From Weissella bombi (GTDB lineage Bacteria > Bacillota > Bacilli > Lactobacillales > Lactobacillaceae): DNA of 64,000 bases. The first letter of the stretch is position 1. Each line of letters opens with the position of its first letter. Position numbers and translations under genes: made by a program. The notes beneath the pieces were generated by a model. It did not search any database. It was not told the origin of the DNA and worked only from the letters and a program-made list of their open reading frames with translations. The DNA lies in NCBI RefSeq assembly GCF_900094835.1, contig NZ_FMAO01000001.1:186001-250000 (forward strand). Reading direction: 5' to 3'. Of the stretch, positions 52,528 to 62,136 are shown piece after piece.

Positions 52528-54474
52528 ATGACCTCAGAAGCTAAACAAAAAAGTAACAACAGAGTTCTTTGGGTTGACTATGCAAAATGTTTCGGTATTA
52601 TTGCCGTCGTCACTGGTCATGCTATCAATGACGTTTCCGGTAAAGGGCTTGATATTGCCTATAATGCCATTTATTGGTGGCACATGCCATTATTCTTCAT
52701 GATTGGTGGTTTTTTCCTAAAAAAGATTAATTTTAATGTAACTGGTTGGCGCTATCTATTAGGCCATAAAATCAAACCACTACTAATCGCCTATCTATTA
52801 AATGGATCAATTTTAATTATCTTAAGCCATTTTTTTAGACAGCAATCTTGGGACTATACACTCGCTTATTTTGGGAGATTAATTTACGGTGGTAGTACTT
52901 TAAATAACTACTTGAGTGTCTTTTGGTATCTAACAACTTATATGCTAGCTATCTTCATGACAACTATTCTGCTATCAATTACAAAATCCATTTGGTGGCA
53001 ATTCTTAATCGCTATTGGTTTATTCATGCTTGGTGTTGCACTACAAGACATTACTTTCTTTGGTAACACCGATTTCCCATGGAATGCACAAATTTCATTG
53101 CTTGCCACTTTTTGGATGCTATTAGGACATTATATTTTTAAAGTATTTCCCAAAATCAAGTGGTCTTATAAAGTGACTTATGCTATCGTTGCCACGATAT
53201 TTTTCATTGTTTTAATCTATCTATATGCACAAGATAAATTAGATTTTGTACTTTGGTTGAAATCATCCAATATTCAAAATGGTCTACAGGCTTTACTTAT
53301 TCCACCAATCCTAGGTTTGATTGTTTTCATTATTTGTGAAGCGATTGAACATATTGGTAACATTATCCCCCTAACTTTTGTTGGTAAACACACTGATACA
53401 ATTATGTTTTATCACCGTGCAGCGTTTGACATTACGACACTTTCAGCTTTTACCGATAATTGGTATTTTAGAATTATTATCGGACTAACTGTCCCTATTC
53501 TATTAGCCGTAATTCTACAAAAAATAAAGGGAACCACATACTATCAAAAATGGCAACAACATATAAGTGACCATCATCAACAGTATATTAAAATTGGTGT
53601 CCCTGTCTTAGCTAGTTTAATGTTAATTAGTTTAACGGGTATTGTTTACCTTTATCACCAAACGAATCAAATTGTTAAAAACTACCGTATGTCAAGCACC
53701 CCAACTATTTTCATGCATGGTTGGGCAAGTAGTTTACGTGCCGAACAAGCACTAATTAAGACGCCTGCTGAACAGCAAATCGTTACAGAAGAAATGATCA
53801 TTCACATTGATCGTCATAATCAATTAAAGGTTCAAGGACATCTAACAGGTCAAGATAACAATCCAATTATTCTAGTCCAATTTGACAATAATCGTGTTGG
53901 TGAAGTGCGTTATGCGCAAGGATTATACCGCATCGTAAAATACTTACAAAACAAGTACAACATTACTGAATTTAACGCCGTTGGTCATTCAATGGGAGCA
54001 TACGCTTGGGCTTATTATAGTATGCACTGGGGTGCTAATCCACGATTACCACAAATTAATAAAATGGCCCTACTTGCTGGACCTTATAACGGTATTTTAA
54101 ATAAAGGACACCGTAATCAGCCTACTACTGGTAAACTAGCAAAACTTTGGACTGATAAGCCCCATGGCAACCAATTACAAGAAGATGGTCGTCCTAAAGT
54201 TATTCACGACGAATACCAAGCTTTATTACGGTACCGAAATGACTTTCCGAGGGATACACGCGTGTTAAATATTTATGGTAACTTAAAAGACGGCACGCAA
54301 TCAGACGGTCTAGTTACTGTTCAATCTGTAAAATCACTCCGTTACTTAGTTGCAAATAACGCTAAATCATATCAAGAATTTGTTGTTAATGGTGACATCG
54401 GTCAACACAGTCGTCTTCACACGGATAATCCGGTTGTAAGTAATAAATTAACCAATTATCTATGGCGACGTTAA
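52528..54474 (+). CDS. Acyltransferase-3 fused to DUF915 alpha/beta hydrolase
   Basis: A 648-residue fusion. Residues 1-340 form a ten-span acyltransferase-3 domain (WVDYAKCFGIIAVVTGHAIN, then WWHMPLFFMIGGFFLKK). Residues 375-648 form an extracytoplasmic alpha/beta hydrolase of the DUF915 group: TIFMHGWASS near 390, FNAVGHSMGAYAW near 484 with the serine nucleophile, ALLAGPYNGI and a late QHSRLH with His. The membrane half can move an acyl group across the membrane and the hydrolase half could transfer or remove it. AAAGGAG precedes the ATG. I do not know the substrate; cell-wall polymer or glycolipid modification is a reasonable inference. Confidence 0.85.
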   Translation: MTSEAKQKSNNRVLWVDYAKCFGIIAVVTGHAINDVSGKGLDIAYNAIYWWHMPLFFMIGGFFLKKINFNVTGWRYLLGHKIKPLLIAYLLNGSILIILSHFFRQQSWDYTLAYFGRLIYGGSTLNNYLSVFWYLTTYMLAIFMTTILLSITKSIWWQFLIAIGLFMLGVALQDITFFGNTDFPWNAQISLLATFWMLLGHYIFKVFPKIKWSYKVTYAIVATIFFIVLIYLYAQDKLDFVLWLKSSNIQNGLQALLIPPILGLIVFIICEAIEHIGNIIPLTFVGKHTDTIMFYHRAAFDITTLSAFTDNWYFRIIIGLTVPILLAVILQKIKGTTYYQKWQQHISDHHQQYIKIGVPVLASLMLISLTGIVYLYHQTNQIVKNYRMSSTPTIFMHGWASSLRAEQALIKTPAEQQIVTEEMIIHIDRHNQLKVQGHLTGQDNNPIILVQFDNNRVGEVRYAQGLYRIVKYLQNKYNITEFNAVGHSMGAYAWAYYSMHWGANPRLPQINKMALLAGPYNGILNKGHRNQPTTGKLAKLWTDKPHGNQLQEDGRPKVIHDEYQALLRYRNDFPRDTRVLNIYGNLKDGTQSDGLVTVQSVKSLRYLVANNAKSYQEFVVNGDIGQHSRLHTDNPVVSNKLTNYLWRR

Positions 54475-54519
54475 CACAAGCGAATGAGACAAAAGTCTTC
54501 CAGACTTATAATTCATACA

Positions 54520-54550
54520 AGCACAGAACAAAAAAGTTCTGTGCTTTTTT
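54520..54550 (+). terminator. Terminator after the acyltransferase fusion
   Basis: AGCACAGAAC pairs with GTTCTGTGCT around A6, then T5. Confidence 0.9.
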
Positions 54551-54676
54551 ATTAATTAATCATCTAGATAACATAACTAAACGTCTGAAAGTGTTATAAT
54601 AATTAAAAAAGAATGAGGCAAATCTTCATTTTATTTTAACTAAACTATTTAATCGTATTAAAAAGAGGTACTTGTT

Positions 54677-55453
54677 ATGACTAATCAAGATTTTGCGAAA
54701 ATTTTATACGACGCCTACACAAACCAACAGCCATTGCTACAAGACAATTATGCGAATCAATTAGACAACGAAAAAGACGCATATGATGTCCAACAAGCTT
54801 TGATGGCTTTAAAAGCTGAGTCAATTGGTGGCTACAAGATTTCTTTAACTAGTGAAGAAACGCAGAAAATGTTTGATTCAGATTCACCTCTTTATGGTGC
54901 ACAAGTTATTAGTCACTTTCAGCAGAGCCCTGTAACATTAACTTCCGAACAAACACTTGATCCCTTAGCAGAGGTTGAACTCATGTTTACTGCTAAAGAA
55001 GACTTATCACCTGATGATTCTTTAACCGATTTAATGAATAAAACTTTAATTGCACCGGCTATTGAGGTTCCTGATTCACGCTTTAGTGACTGGTTCCCCG
55101 GCCTTTCAAAATATTTAGTTATTGCTGATGCTGCCGTTGGTGGTTATGTTGTTTACGGTCAGCAAGTTGAAACTGCGGACTATTTTAAGAATCCTGATGA
55201 GTTAGCTGCGGTTGCAACCGTTTTGTATCACAACGACGAAGAAATTAAAACTGGTAATGCTACTGAAGTATTAGGCAACCCACTACTATCATTACAATGG
55301 TTAGTTGCTAAATTAGCGAGCCAAAACCGTCAATTAGTTGCTGGACAACACGTTTCAAGTGGTACATTCCTATTACCAGAGCACTTAACTGCTGGTACCT
55401 GGCGAGCATCTTTCAGCCATTATTTAGGGGATGTTGTTGTTAAAGTACAGTAA
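54677..55453 (+). CDS. 2-keto-4-pentenoate hydratase / FAH superfamily protein
   Basis: A 258-residue protein of the fumarylacetoacetate-hydrolase-related hydratase group (MhpD/XylJ type). The metal ligands appear in AEVELMF near residue 97, PAIEVPDSRF near 132 and the Lys of GYKISLT near 52; LGNPLLSLQWLVAKLA near 196 is the family helix. Members add water to 2-hydroxydienoates or act as decarboxylases in aromatic breakdown. No other aromatic pathway gene is nearby, so the real substrate is unclear. AGAGGT precedes the ATG. Confidence 0.85.
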   Translation: MTNQDFAKILYDAYTNQQPLLQDNYANQLDNEKDAYDVQQALMALKAESIGGYKISLTSEETQKMFDSDSPLYGAQVISHFQQSPVTLTSEQTLDPLAEVELMFTAKEDLSPDDSLTDLMNKTLIAPAIEVPDSRFSDWFPGLSKYLVIADAAVGGYVVYGQQVETADYFKNPDELAAVATVLYHNDEEIKTGNATEVLGNPLLSLQWLVAKLASQNRQLVAGQHVSSGTFLLPEHLTAGTWRASFSHYLGDVVVKVQ

Positions 55454-55488
55454 CCTAAAAACTAGTAAATAAATAATTTTATATTAAT

Positions 55489-55537
55489 AAAAGGGGCATC
55501 AAACCATCATTTAAAATGATAGCTTGATGCCCCTTAA
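55489..55537. terminator. Bidirectional terminator between FAH gene and thrE
   Basis: AAGGGGCATCAA pairs with TTGATGCCCCTT; T run on minus, A run on plus. Confidence 0.8.
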
Positions 55538-55571
55538 CTGTATTGCGAAAGAATACAACCCTTTCGACTAA

Positions 55572-56906
55572 TTATCGCTCATGACGCCAATCAGAATCCA
55601 TGATCATTCGGGCAACAATCAGTCCTAATGGCAAGAATAAGACAATCATCATTGCTGAAATAAGCCATTGTCCACCCACTGCAACATGACCAATACCAAG
55701 ATAATACATTGCTCTATACATGTACAAACCAGGTACCATAATAACAATTGCTGGCACCGTCAACGAAATACGTGGATAACCCATTCTCTTATGGAACAGC
55801 GATGCCAAAATACCGGCGGTTAATGCACCAATAAACGCAGCTGCTGGCGCTGGTAAAGATGTTAAATCAACAAGTTCTAATCGTAATGTATTGGCGATTG
55901 ACCCAATTAGGCCAGCCGTTGCAGCCATTTTAACGGGACTATTAAACATAACCGAAAAGCCAAATACACCACAAAAACTAGCCGGAATACGTAATAGACA
56001 AACGACCAATGGTGACAAACCAACTGGCAAAAAGCTGTCGGGCTTTAAATCACTAACTAATGCAACCAACCAGCCGACTAATGTTGCAATGATAATAATT
56101 GATAATGCATGAACAAGGCGCTCCATACCTGAGCGCATATCCGTTTTTGCTATGTCTAACCCACTAGTAATGAACGGGAAGCCGGGGATGGCAAAAAGCA
56201 TAGCACCAATGTACCCAGCCTCATGCGCAACATTAATATTAAATAAAACTTCCAAACTACGAGAAACAACTAAATATGTTAAACAAGCAACTGCGACCCC
56301 CATTGCTAGCCCTGCAAATAAGGTTAACTGCTTACCATTCATCTTAGCGCGAGTATAATTACCCAATCCTGCACCAAAAAAAGTACATAGCATCTCGATT
56401 GGACCACCACCTAGTAAAAACACGAAGGAACAGCATGCCAACGCTGCTGCTAGGCCTAATAGAACAGGCCTATAATTACCTTTTTTACTATTAATTTCAT
56501 CTAATCGTTGATGAATTGTTTTAACTTCTAATAATGCCCCTTCATCTTCAAACATCTGAACAAAATGTTCCATATCTGTTAATTTATCGGTATTAACACC
56601 CGTTGACTTTAACGATAACGACTCCGTATAGCTATTATCATCATCAAAACAGGTGTACGAAATAGACGTTAATCCAATATCTGCTGAACAATAAATATTT
56701 AAGACTCGCGAAATGGCATTCATGGTAGCTCGAACACGCCAAGCACCAGTCCCACACGAAAGCATGATTAACCCTGTCCGCCCGACAATCATCGTTTTTT
56801 CTCGCAAAGACGCATTAATTGCTAATAAATGAGATTCTTTATTCGCCAATTCTCCCCACGGAATTTGCATATGATTTGTTAATAAACCATCGTTATATTC
56901 TGCCAT
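55572..56906 (-). CDS. ThrE family threonine/serine exporter
   Basis: A 444-residue exporter with an N-terminal soluble ThrE domain (GAWRVRATMNAISR near residue 52; Cys-Thr-rich loop) and about ten spans in the rest. Both halves (the DUF1212-like and the ThrE_2 region) are fused in one chain, as in many actinobacterial and lactobacilli forms. It exports threonine or serine, or their dipeptides. It is last in a minus-strand run with a phosphoesterase, oatA and a MORN gene. GAAGG-type ribosome binding site upstream. Confidence 0.88.
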   Translation of the reverse strand: MAEYNDGLLTNHMQIPWGELANKESHLLAINASLREKTMIVGRTGLIMLSCGTGAWRVRATMNAISRVLNIYCSADIGLTSISYTCFDDDNSYTESLSLKSTGVNTDKLTDMEHFVQMFEDEGALLEVKTIHQRLDEINSKKGNYRPVLLGLAAALACCSFVFLLGGGPIEMLCTFFGAGLGNYTRAKMNGKQLTLFAGLAMGVAVACLTYLVVSRSLEVLFNINVAHEAGYIGAMLFAIPGFPFITSGLDIAKTDMRSGMERLVHALSIIIIATLVGWLVALVSDLKPDSFLPVGLSPLVVCLLRIPASFCGVFGFSVMFNSPVKMAATAGLIGSIANTLRLELVDLTSLPAPAAAFIGALTAGILASLFHKRMGYPRISLTVPAIVIMVPGLYMYRAMYYLGIGHVAVGGQWLISAMMIVLFLPLGLIVARMIMDSDWRHER

Positions 56907-56975
56907 TTTAAAACCTTCTTCAATTCTTCTGTATTATTATTATTTATTGTATCATAGCTTTTTATCCCTACTATT

Positions 56976-57821
56976 TTATGACTGTGTGATTAATTGCTGT
57001 AATTGACTCACATAATTAAATTTTTGATTTACTTTAGCCAATAATTCATCATCGTGTGTATGGGCAACACCATCAAATAAAATTTCTTGATACAAATTAG
57101 TGTATGGTACACCCGCTTCTTTTGCTCGTGCTAATTCTTCACTTAAATCATACGCAATTTTTCTAAAAGTCACGTTTGCTAAGCCTTGATCATCAATTTC
57201 TAAAATAGCGTATTGTGCACGTCGATCCTGATTTAATGTTGCATGCTTAAAAAATGGTTGTCCTATCGAACCAGGATTAATAATGAGTTGATCATGACTA
57301 CTGTATCGCAGCATTTGATGATGTACATGTCCATAAATAGCAATATCAATATGATTATCTAAAAACAAGGCATCAAAATGATCTGTATCAGCTTCTGCTA
57401 ATAAAGCAGGTCCAGAATTTAAATCATTTAAGTTATGCGATAAATTAATTGATAAACCATTAATATTTTTGATCATATGAATTGGAAATGATCGCAAAGA
57501 CTGCTCATTTGATTGGTTCATATATTTTGCTACATATTGACCCAACATCCCAATATACACATCTGATGGATCATCTAAATGATTACCAACGATATGATCT
57601 TTAACTCTTAAAAAACAATCATCCCAATTACCACGAATATATACAGATGTGTTTAATTGTTTAAGTTTATCAAATAACACATTCGTTGCCGGTCCTGGCA
57701 TTACCAAATCACCTAAAAACCAACAATCACTAATTTCCTGTTGCATCATATCATCTGCAACCGCATTTAGGGCCGTTAAGTTACCATGAATATCTGACAA
57801 TACCGCAATCCGTCTCTTCAT
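56976..57821 (-). CDS. Metallophosphoesterase (YfcE/MPP type)
   Basis: A 281-residue calcineurin-like phosphoesterase. Motifs: VLSDIHGNLTALN at residue 7 (metal Asp, His), CWFLGDLVMPG near 33, RGNWDD near 63 and IYGHVHHQML near 165. The fold is intact. It lies 16 nt after oatA and is probably co-transcribed with it; the substrate is unknown, with phosphodiesters or lipid headgroups as possibilities. Confidence 0.88.
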   Translation of the reverse strand: MKRRIAVLSDIHGNLTALNAVADDMMQQEISDCWFLGDLVMPGPATNVLFDKLKQLNTSVYIRGNWDDCFLRVKDHIVGNHLDDPSDVYIGMLGQYVAKYMNQSNEQSLRSFPIHMIKNINGLSINLSHNLNDLNSGPALLAEADTDHFDALFLDNHIDIAIYGHVHHQMLRYSSHDQLIINPGSIGQPFFKHATLNQDRRAQYAILEIDDQGLANVTFRKIAYDLSEELARAKEAGVPYTNLYQEILFDGVAHTHDDELLAKVNQKFNYVSQLQQLITQS

Positions 57822-57837
57822 TACTTACCTATCCTTT

Positions 57838-59688
57838 CTACTTTTTTACTGGTGTTTTTGCTGCTTCCTTCAAACCATCATTAACCGTTTGTGCATAAAT
57901 AACATCACCTTCATGGCGACCAGCAAAATGAACCCCATCCGTACCTTCAAAGACTTCTGGGTGCTTCCGGGCCATATTTTGCCAGTCAGCAATCGTTATA
58001 AAATTATACTTTTGCGGTAACGTACGCTCAAATTTCGCTAGTTTAGATGAATTCCAAGTCTCATCAGCACGCCCATCATATGGTGTAACCAAAATAAGAC
58101 GATGTCCTGGCTTTAAATCATAAATTAGTTTTTCTAATTGTTCATTAGTACCTGCCAATGCATTTGTACCAATACTTAGTACAACATTTTCACGCAACAA
58201 ATGATTTGCTTGTGCCCGCATCATTACATCATAGGCTAGTTGCATAGTACGTTCACCAGCTGCATCAACTGTGCTATCAGCAACATTTTTCTGCAAGTAA
58301 TCTCGCGTACCAGCTGTCACACTATCACCAATAATCGAAACACCCTTCGGAATTGTTGCCGACTGCTTATGTTTATCTTTTGCTGCTTGTTGTTGTTTAA
58401 TATCTGCCTGAATAACTGTTTTGCTCGTTGTCATATTATCCCTAGCTTGATATAAACTACTAATCCATAACTTTTGATCCAATTGCGTTAAATTAGGGGC
58501 AGTCTTAACAACAACAACCGCTATCACCAATAATATGACACCGCCTGCAGTTAACCCTGTTTTAATTGGTTTTAATAATGCTGTATTCTTAATATCGCGT
58601 GGTTGCTTACCGGCCAAAAGTGGCTCAATAATATAATATGATAAGGCTGAAAAAGGTACACCAATGATAATCGTCATTATCACCGCACTAATTGTATTCA
58701 TGCGTTGTGAAAAAATGACAAATAATGGCCAGTGATATAGATACATACTGTAACTAATATCAGCAATAAAAGTTGCCCATTTAGGCTCGTTAATATTCGG
58801 TGTTAAATTATGTAAAGTTCTAGCTTTTACAATTGCAAATGCTGTTATCAAGCTAGCCAACAAGATACCACCCAAGTATGTTTCTTGACTATCAAAATGC
58901 ATCACAAAGCCCAACATGACTAAAAATACAAAAGCAACAACTAAACTAACAATTGTTGGCAAGAATCTAGCACGACTTAAGGCCTGTTGGAAACGCTTAG
59001 GAACAGTTGCAATTCCTGTAAATGAAGCCGTTACTGCACCAACAAAAAATGGGAAGCAGTGTGTCAAACTAGAAAAATAAACGGCCGAATAATCTGTTAA
59101 ATTAAAACTGCGTAACCCCATTAATATAACACTCACAAGAGCAAATACTAATGATATTGAGGCAATAATTGCCCTAAAAGAAACAACCATTCCTTTTTTA
59201 TCACCATTCGATTTATGCATCCATCGTACAACACAAGCTACAATTAATCCCCACAATATGTAGAAATGCATTTCAACTGCTAACGACCATGTATGCACAA
59301 ATAAATGCGGAATAAACTTACTTTCGTAACTACCACCAGTTGCAATTTCAAAATAATTGGTAGTAAAACCCATTGCTGCCGCAATTTGCTTACCAATACC
59401 TGTTACATAGTCAGGACTCACTAAATATGTAAACGGCATAACAACTAAAATTGCTAATAATAATGGCGGAACAATACGATTAAATCTTCGTTGATAGAAT
59501 TTGATTAATTTAAAATGACGTGTTTTTGCAAATTCATCAATCATTAAAGCGGTGATTAAAAATCCTGAAAAAGTAAAGAAAATATCAACCCCAATAAAAC
59601 CACCGGGATAACTATTTTGGAAAAAATGATACGTCAAAACTGAAAGCAAACCAGCAATTCTGATAAAACTAAACCATTTAATGCGCAT
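57838..59688 (-). CDS. oatA: OatA-like peptidoglycan O-acetyltransferase
   Basis: A 616-residue two-domain protein. Residues 1-390 are an acyltransferase-3 domain (FIRIAGLLSVLTYHFFQN, then GGFIGVDIFFTFSGFLITAL); residues 430-616 are an extracellular SGNH esterase/transferase domain with IGDSVTAG near 454, SIGTNAL near 506 and DGVHFAGRH near 587 (Asp-His pair). It acetylates muramic acid and so confers lysozyme resistance in Gram-positive bacteria. It overlaps the MORN gene upstream by 11 nt and leads into a phosphoesterase gene. Confidence 0.9.
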   Translation of the reverse strand: MRIKWFSFIRIAGLLSVLTYHFFQNSYPGGFIGVDIFFTFSGFLITALMIDEFAKTRHFKLIKFYQRRFNRIVPPLLLAILVVMPFTYLVSPDYVTGIGKQIAAAMGFTTNYFEIATGGSYESKFIPHLFVHTWSLAVEMHFYILWGLIVACVVRWMHKSNGDKKGMVVSFRAIIASISLVFALVSVILMGLRSFNLTDYSAVYFSSLTHCFPFFVGAVTASFTGIATVPKRFQQALSRARFLPTIVSLVVAFVFLVMLGFVMHFDSQETYLGGILLASLITAFAIVKARTLHNLTPNINEPKWATFIADISYSMYLYHWPLFVIFSQRMNTISAVIMTIIIGVPFSALSYYIIEPLLAGKQPRDIKNTALLKPIKTGLTAGGVILLVIAVVVVKTAPNLTQLDQKLWISSLYQARDNMTTSKTVIQADIKQQQAAKDKHKQSATIPKGVSIIGDSVTAGTRDYLQKNVADSTVDAAGERTMQLAYDVMMRAQANHLLRENVVLSIGTNALAGTNEQLEKLIYDLKPGHRLILVTPYDGRADETWNSSKLAKFERTLPQKYNFITIADWQNMARKHPEVFEGTDGVHFAGRHEGDVIYAQTVNDGLKEAAKTPVKK

Positions 59689-60052
59689 TGGTTAATTCCC
59701 CCTTTTTAAAGGTAACCTGATATTTATGCTTATCTGTTGTTAGCACACCCTTACCATCTGGTAAATTATTCTTAAATTGCCCTTGATATTGCCAATTTTC
59801 ATGAGAGGTAAATTTTCCTTGCCCATCAAATTTACCATCAACAAAATGACCACGATAATGATCTTTATTTTTAAATTTAATTGTACCTACACCATTAAAT
59901 TTGTCTTTAAAAACACCACCATGGTATACAATTTTGTCATTATCTAGAGTAAGTTGTTGTTGTGCTCGATGTTGTTCCGGTAATAAGCTGTAAATCGCTG
60001 CCACGACTAAAATTATCACTACCACACCTTGGAGCATATTTCTAGTTTTCAT
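59678..60052 (-). CDS. MORN-repeat protein with N-terminal membrane anchor
   Basis: A 124-residue protein. Residues 8-25 are a membrane helix (VVVIILVVAAIYSLL) that should leave the rest outside. Three MORN repeats follow: YHGGVFKDKFNGVGTIKF near residue 43, YRGHFVDGKFDGQGKFTSHE near 66, and YQGQFKNNLPDGKGVLTT near 89. MORN repeats bind lipids or mediate assembly. It is translated just ahead of oatA with an 11-nt overlap, so it may scaffold or modulate cell-wall O-acetylation. This pairing is the interesting part; the role is inference. Confidence 0.85.
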   Translation of the reverse strand: MKTRNMLQGVVVIILVVAAIYSLLPEQHRAQQQLTLDNDKIVYHGGVFKDKFNGVGTIKFKNKDHYRGHFVDGKFDGQGKFTSHENWQYQGQFKNNLPDGKGVLTTDKHKYQVTFKKGELTNAH

Positions 60053-60161
60053 ACTCTAACTCCTTAAATCAATATTAAAAACGAATTACCCTAATACTAC
60101 CATACTCAGGCATACTTGTACTTATTCATAATGTGGTTTTAATATTACCTAAACAATACAT

Positions 60162-60201
60162 TAAAAGCCGCCGAATTCATTAAAAATTCGGCGGCTTTTA
60201 A
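60162..60201 (-). terminator. Terminator of dld
   Basis: AAAAGCCGCCGAATT pairs exactly with AATTCGGCGGCTTTT around CATTAAA. Confidence 0.9.
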
Positions 60202-60270
60202 ACAGCTATTCAACTTAAATATTTTACTATAAATAATGAACAACTATTTTAATCGGTTAATACTGATTGA

Positions 60271-61956
60271 TTAGTATTCTTCCCACCACTTACGCATAGA
60301 AGTCTTACCAATTCCAGGGTTGAAACTGTTAGTTGGATCGTTCTTCTTGTAGTGTTCAATCAATGATGGTGCAGCATCATACAAGTGACCAACGTTGTGC
60401 TCAGCAGGGTAAATAGCACCACGCTTGTCGAACAACTTCAACATCTCTTGCTTTAGCTCATGAGCATCAACACCTGGCTTCAAAATGTAGTCTTGGTGCA
60501 TAACGTGATCTAGGAAGTGACCATAGTATAGTTTGTATTCAATCTTATCGTCAATTTCCTTTGGTAGTGTTTCAAACCAGTCATCATCATTACGACGAAG
60601 AGCCACATCAATTGGCAAGATATCAATCTTGTCTTGGTGCAATTCTTGGTAACGGATTGGCACTGAAGCCGTTACATAACGGTGCAATGAAGCCTTGTTT
60701 GTCTCGTCAGCATTAGCTTCGAAGAATTCACCTTCTTCTTCCTTAAAGAAGTCAGTCAAGTATGCACGAGCTTCGGCAATACCTTCACCAGACATCTTCA
60801 ATTGTAGATAGTGTTGGAAACGGTTAGCATAGTCCTCCATACGCTTTGGCAACTGGTTAGGGAACAAGTGTCCTGCACGTTGCAAGAAACGGTCTGGGAA
60901 GTATGGCTTAAACGTTGGGATGTGACCCAAAATACGCTCTGCTGAAGCCTTCATACCAAACATTGTTGGCAAGATATCAGTTCCAACCTTGTCAATAACC
61001 ATCAAAGAATCCTTACCGTAAATCTTAGCTAAGTCATATGCCTCTTTGTGCATGTACTCACCTGAAACAGGTAGGTTTTTAAAGTTAGCCAAAATGTGAC
61101 GACGCATCTTTTCCAAAACAGCTGGTGAATTTGTTCCAATGTAGAACACTTGTAATTCACCTTCTGAAGGATAAGTATCCAAACGAACAGCAAATGTTGC
61201 AACCTTACCAGCAGCACCTGATGCTTCGTACAATCCCTTAGGGTCGGCATTGTAACGCGTTGGCATATCAGAATCAACGTCACGCACACGTTCCTCATAA
61301 TTACGGTTGTGACCAACACGTTCTTCTGAGTTAGGAACATTATTTAGATCAAAGCGACGGTTAGCAAGGTTATCCAAAATTTCTTCTGGTGTATTACCAA
61401 GATCAATTCCCAAGTGGTTAACCAAGTGTAGTTCGTCATTTTCATCAATACGAGCATACAAAGCCAATTCAGTATATGCTGGTCCACGTTGAATCAAAGC
61501 ACCACCTGAATTGTTGTTAATTCCACCAATAACTGAAGCACCAAGAGTTGATGATCCAATAACTGAGTGTGGCTCACGATTCAAAGGCTTCAAAGTCTTT
61601 TCCAAGTTTGCCAATGTTGTTCCAGGGAACGCAAGAATTTGCTTACCTTGGTTGATCAATTGTAGATCCTTGATACGGCTTCCCTTAACAATAACAACAT
61701 CACGATCATAACCTTCTCCTGTAGGTGTTGATCCTTCAGTCAAACTAGTGTTTGAAGCTTGCATAAGAATGACAATATTATCACGGTGCAACACCTTCAA
61801 TACTTGCCACATTTCCAAAAGGGTACCTGGCATAACTACCGCTAGGGCATCCCCTTGACCTGAACGGTACCCTTTACGATACCGCAATGACTTAGCAGCT
61901 GAAGTCACAATATGGTGACTACCAACAATTGCCGTTAAATCTTTAATCGTCGACAT
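60271..61956 (-). CDS. dld: Quinone-dependent D-lactate dehydrogenase
   Basis: A 561-residue FAD enzyme of the membrane-associated Dld type. The FAD-binding part is seen in ALAVVMPGTLLEMWQVLKVL near residue 36 and MQASNTSLTEGSTPTG near 64; GSSTLGASVIGGINNNSGGA near 133 and the late AEHNVGHLYDA are also typical. It oxidises D-lactate to pyruvate and passes electrons to menaquinone or the like. Weissella and Leuconostoc make much D-lactate and commonly carry this gene. AGGAGGTAGG precedes the ATG. The upstream and downstream genes are separate units. Confidence 0.93.
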   Translation of the reverse strand: MSTIKDLTAIVGSHHIVTSAAKSLRYRKGYRSGQGDALAVVMPGTLLEMWQVLKVLHRDNIVILMQASNTSLTEGSTPTGEGYDRDVVIVKGSRIKDLQLINQGKQILAFPGTTLANLEKTLKPLNREPHSVIGSSTLGASVIGGINNNSGGALIQRGPAYTELALYARIDENDELHLVNHLGIDLGNTPEEILDNLANRRFDLNNVPNSEERVGHNRNYEERVRDVDSDMPTRYNADPKGLYEASGAAGKVATFAVRLDTYPSEGELQVFYIGTNSPAVLEKMRRHILANFKNLPVSGEYMHKEAYDLAKIYGKDSLMVIDKVGTDILPTMFGMKASAERILGHIPTFKPYFPDRFLQRAGHLFPNQLPKRMEDYANRFQHYLQLKMSGEGIAEARAYLTDFFKEEEGEFFEANADETNKASLHRYVTASVPIRYQELHQDKIDILPIDVALRRNDDDWFETLPKEIDDKIEYKLYYGHFLDHVMHQDYILKPGVDAHELKQEMLKLFDKRGAIYPAEHNVGHLYDAAPSLIEHYKKNDPTNSFNPGIGKTSMRKWWEEY

Positions 61957-62136
61957 AAACTTAACCTACCTCCTAATGTACATTATATTTCTAATATACC
62001 ACTTTTATTCATAAAATGGGCATATTTATTTAACAATCTAATAACCCCTAATTGTACTATCTTTCACAATTAATGGTCAAGGAAAAATAAAATCATTTGC
62101 CCCTATCGTATTACTTAATTGTGAAATTTATCATTA

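Noticed and set aside
61029-61340. Minus-strand frame of 103 codons inside dld
   Set aside because: It is a shadow in another frame of the D-lactate dehydrogenase gene with no start signal.
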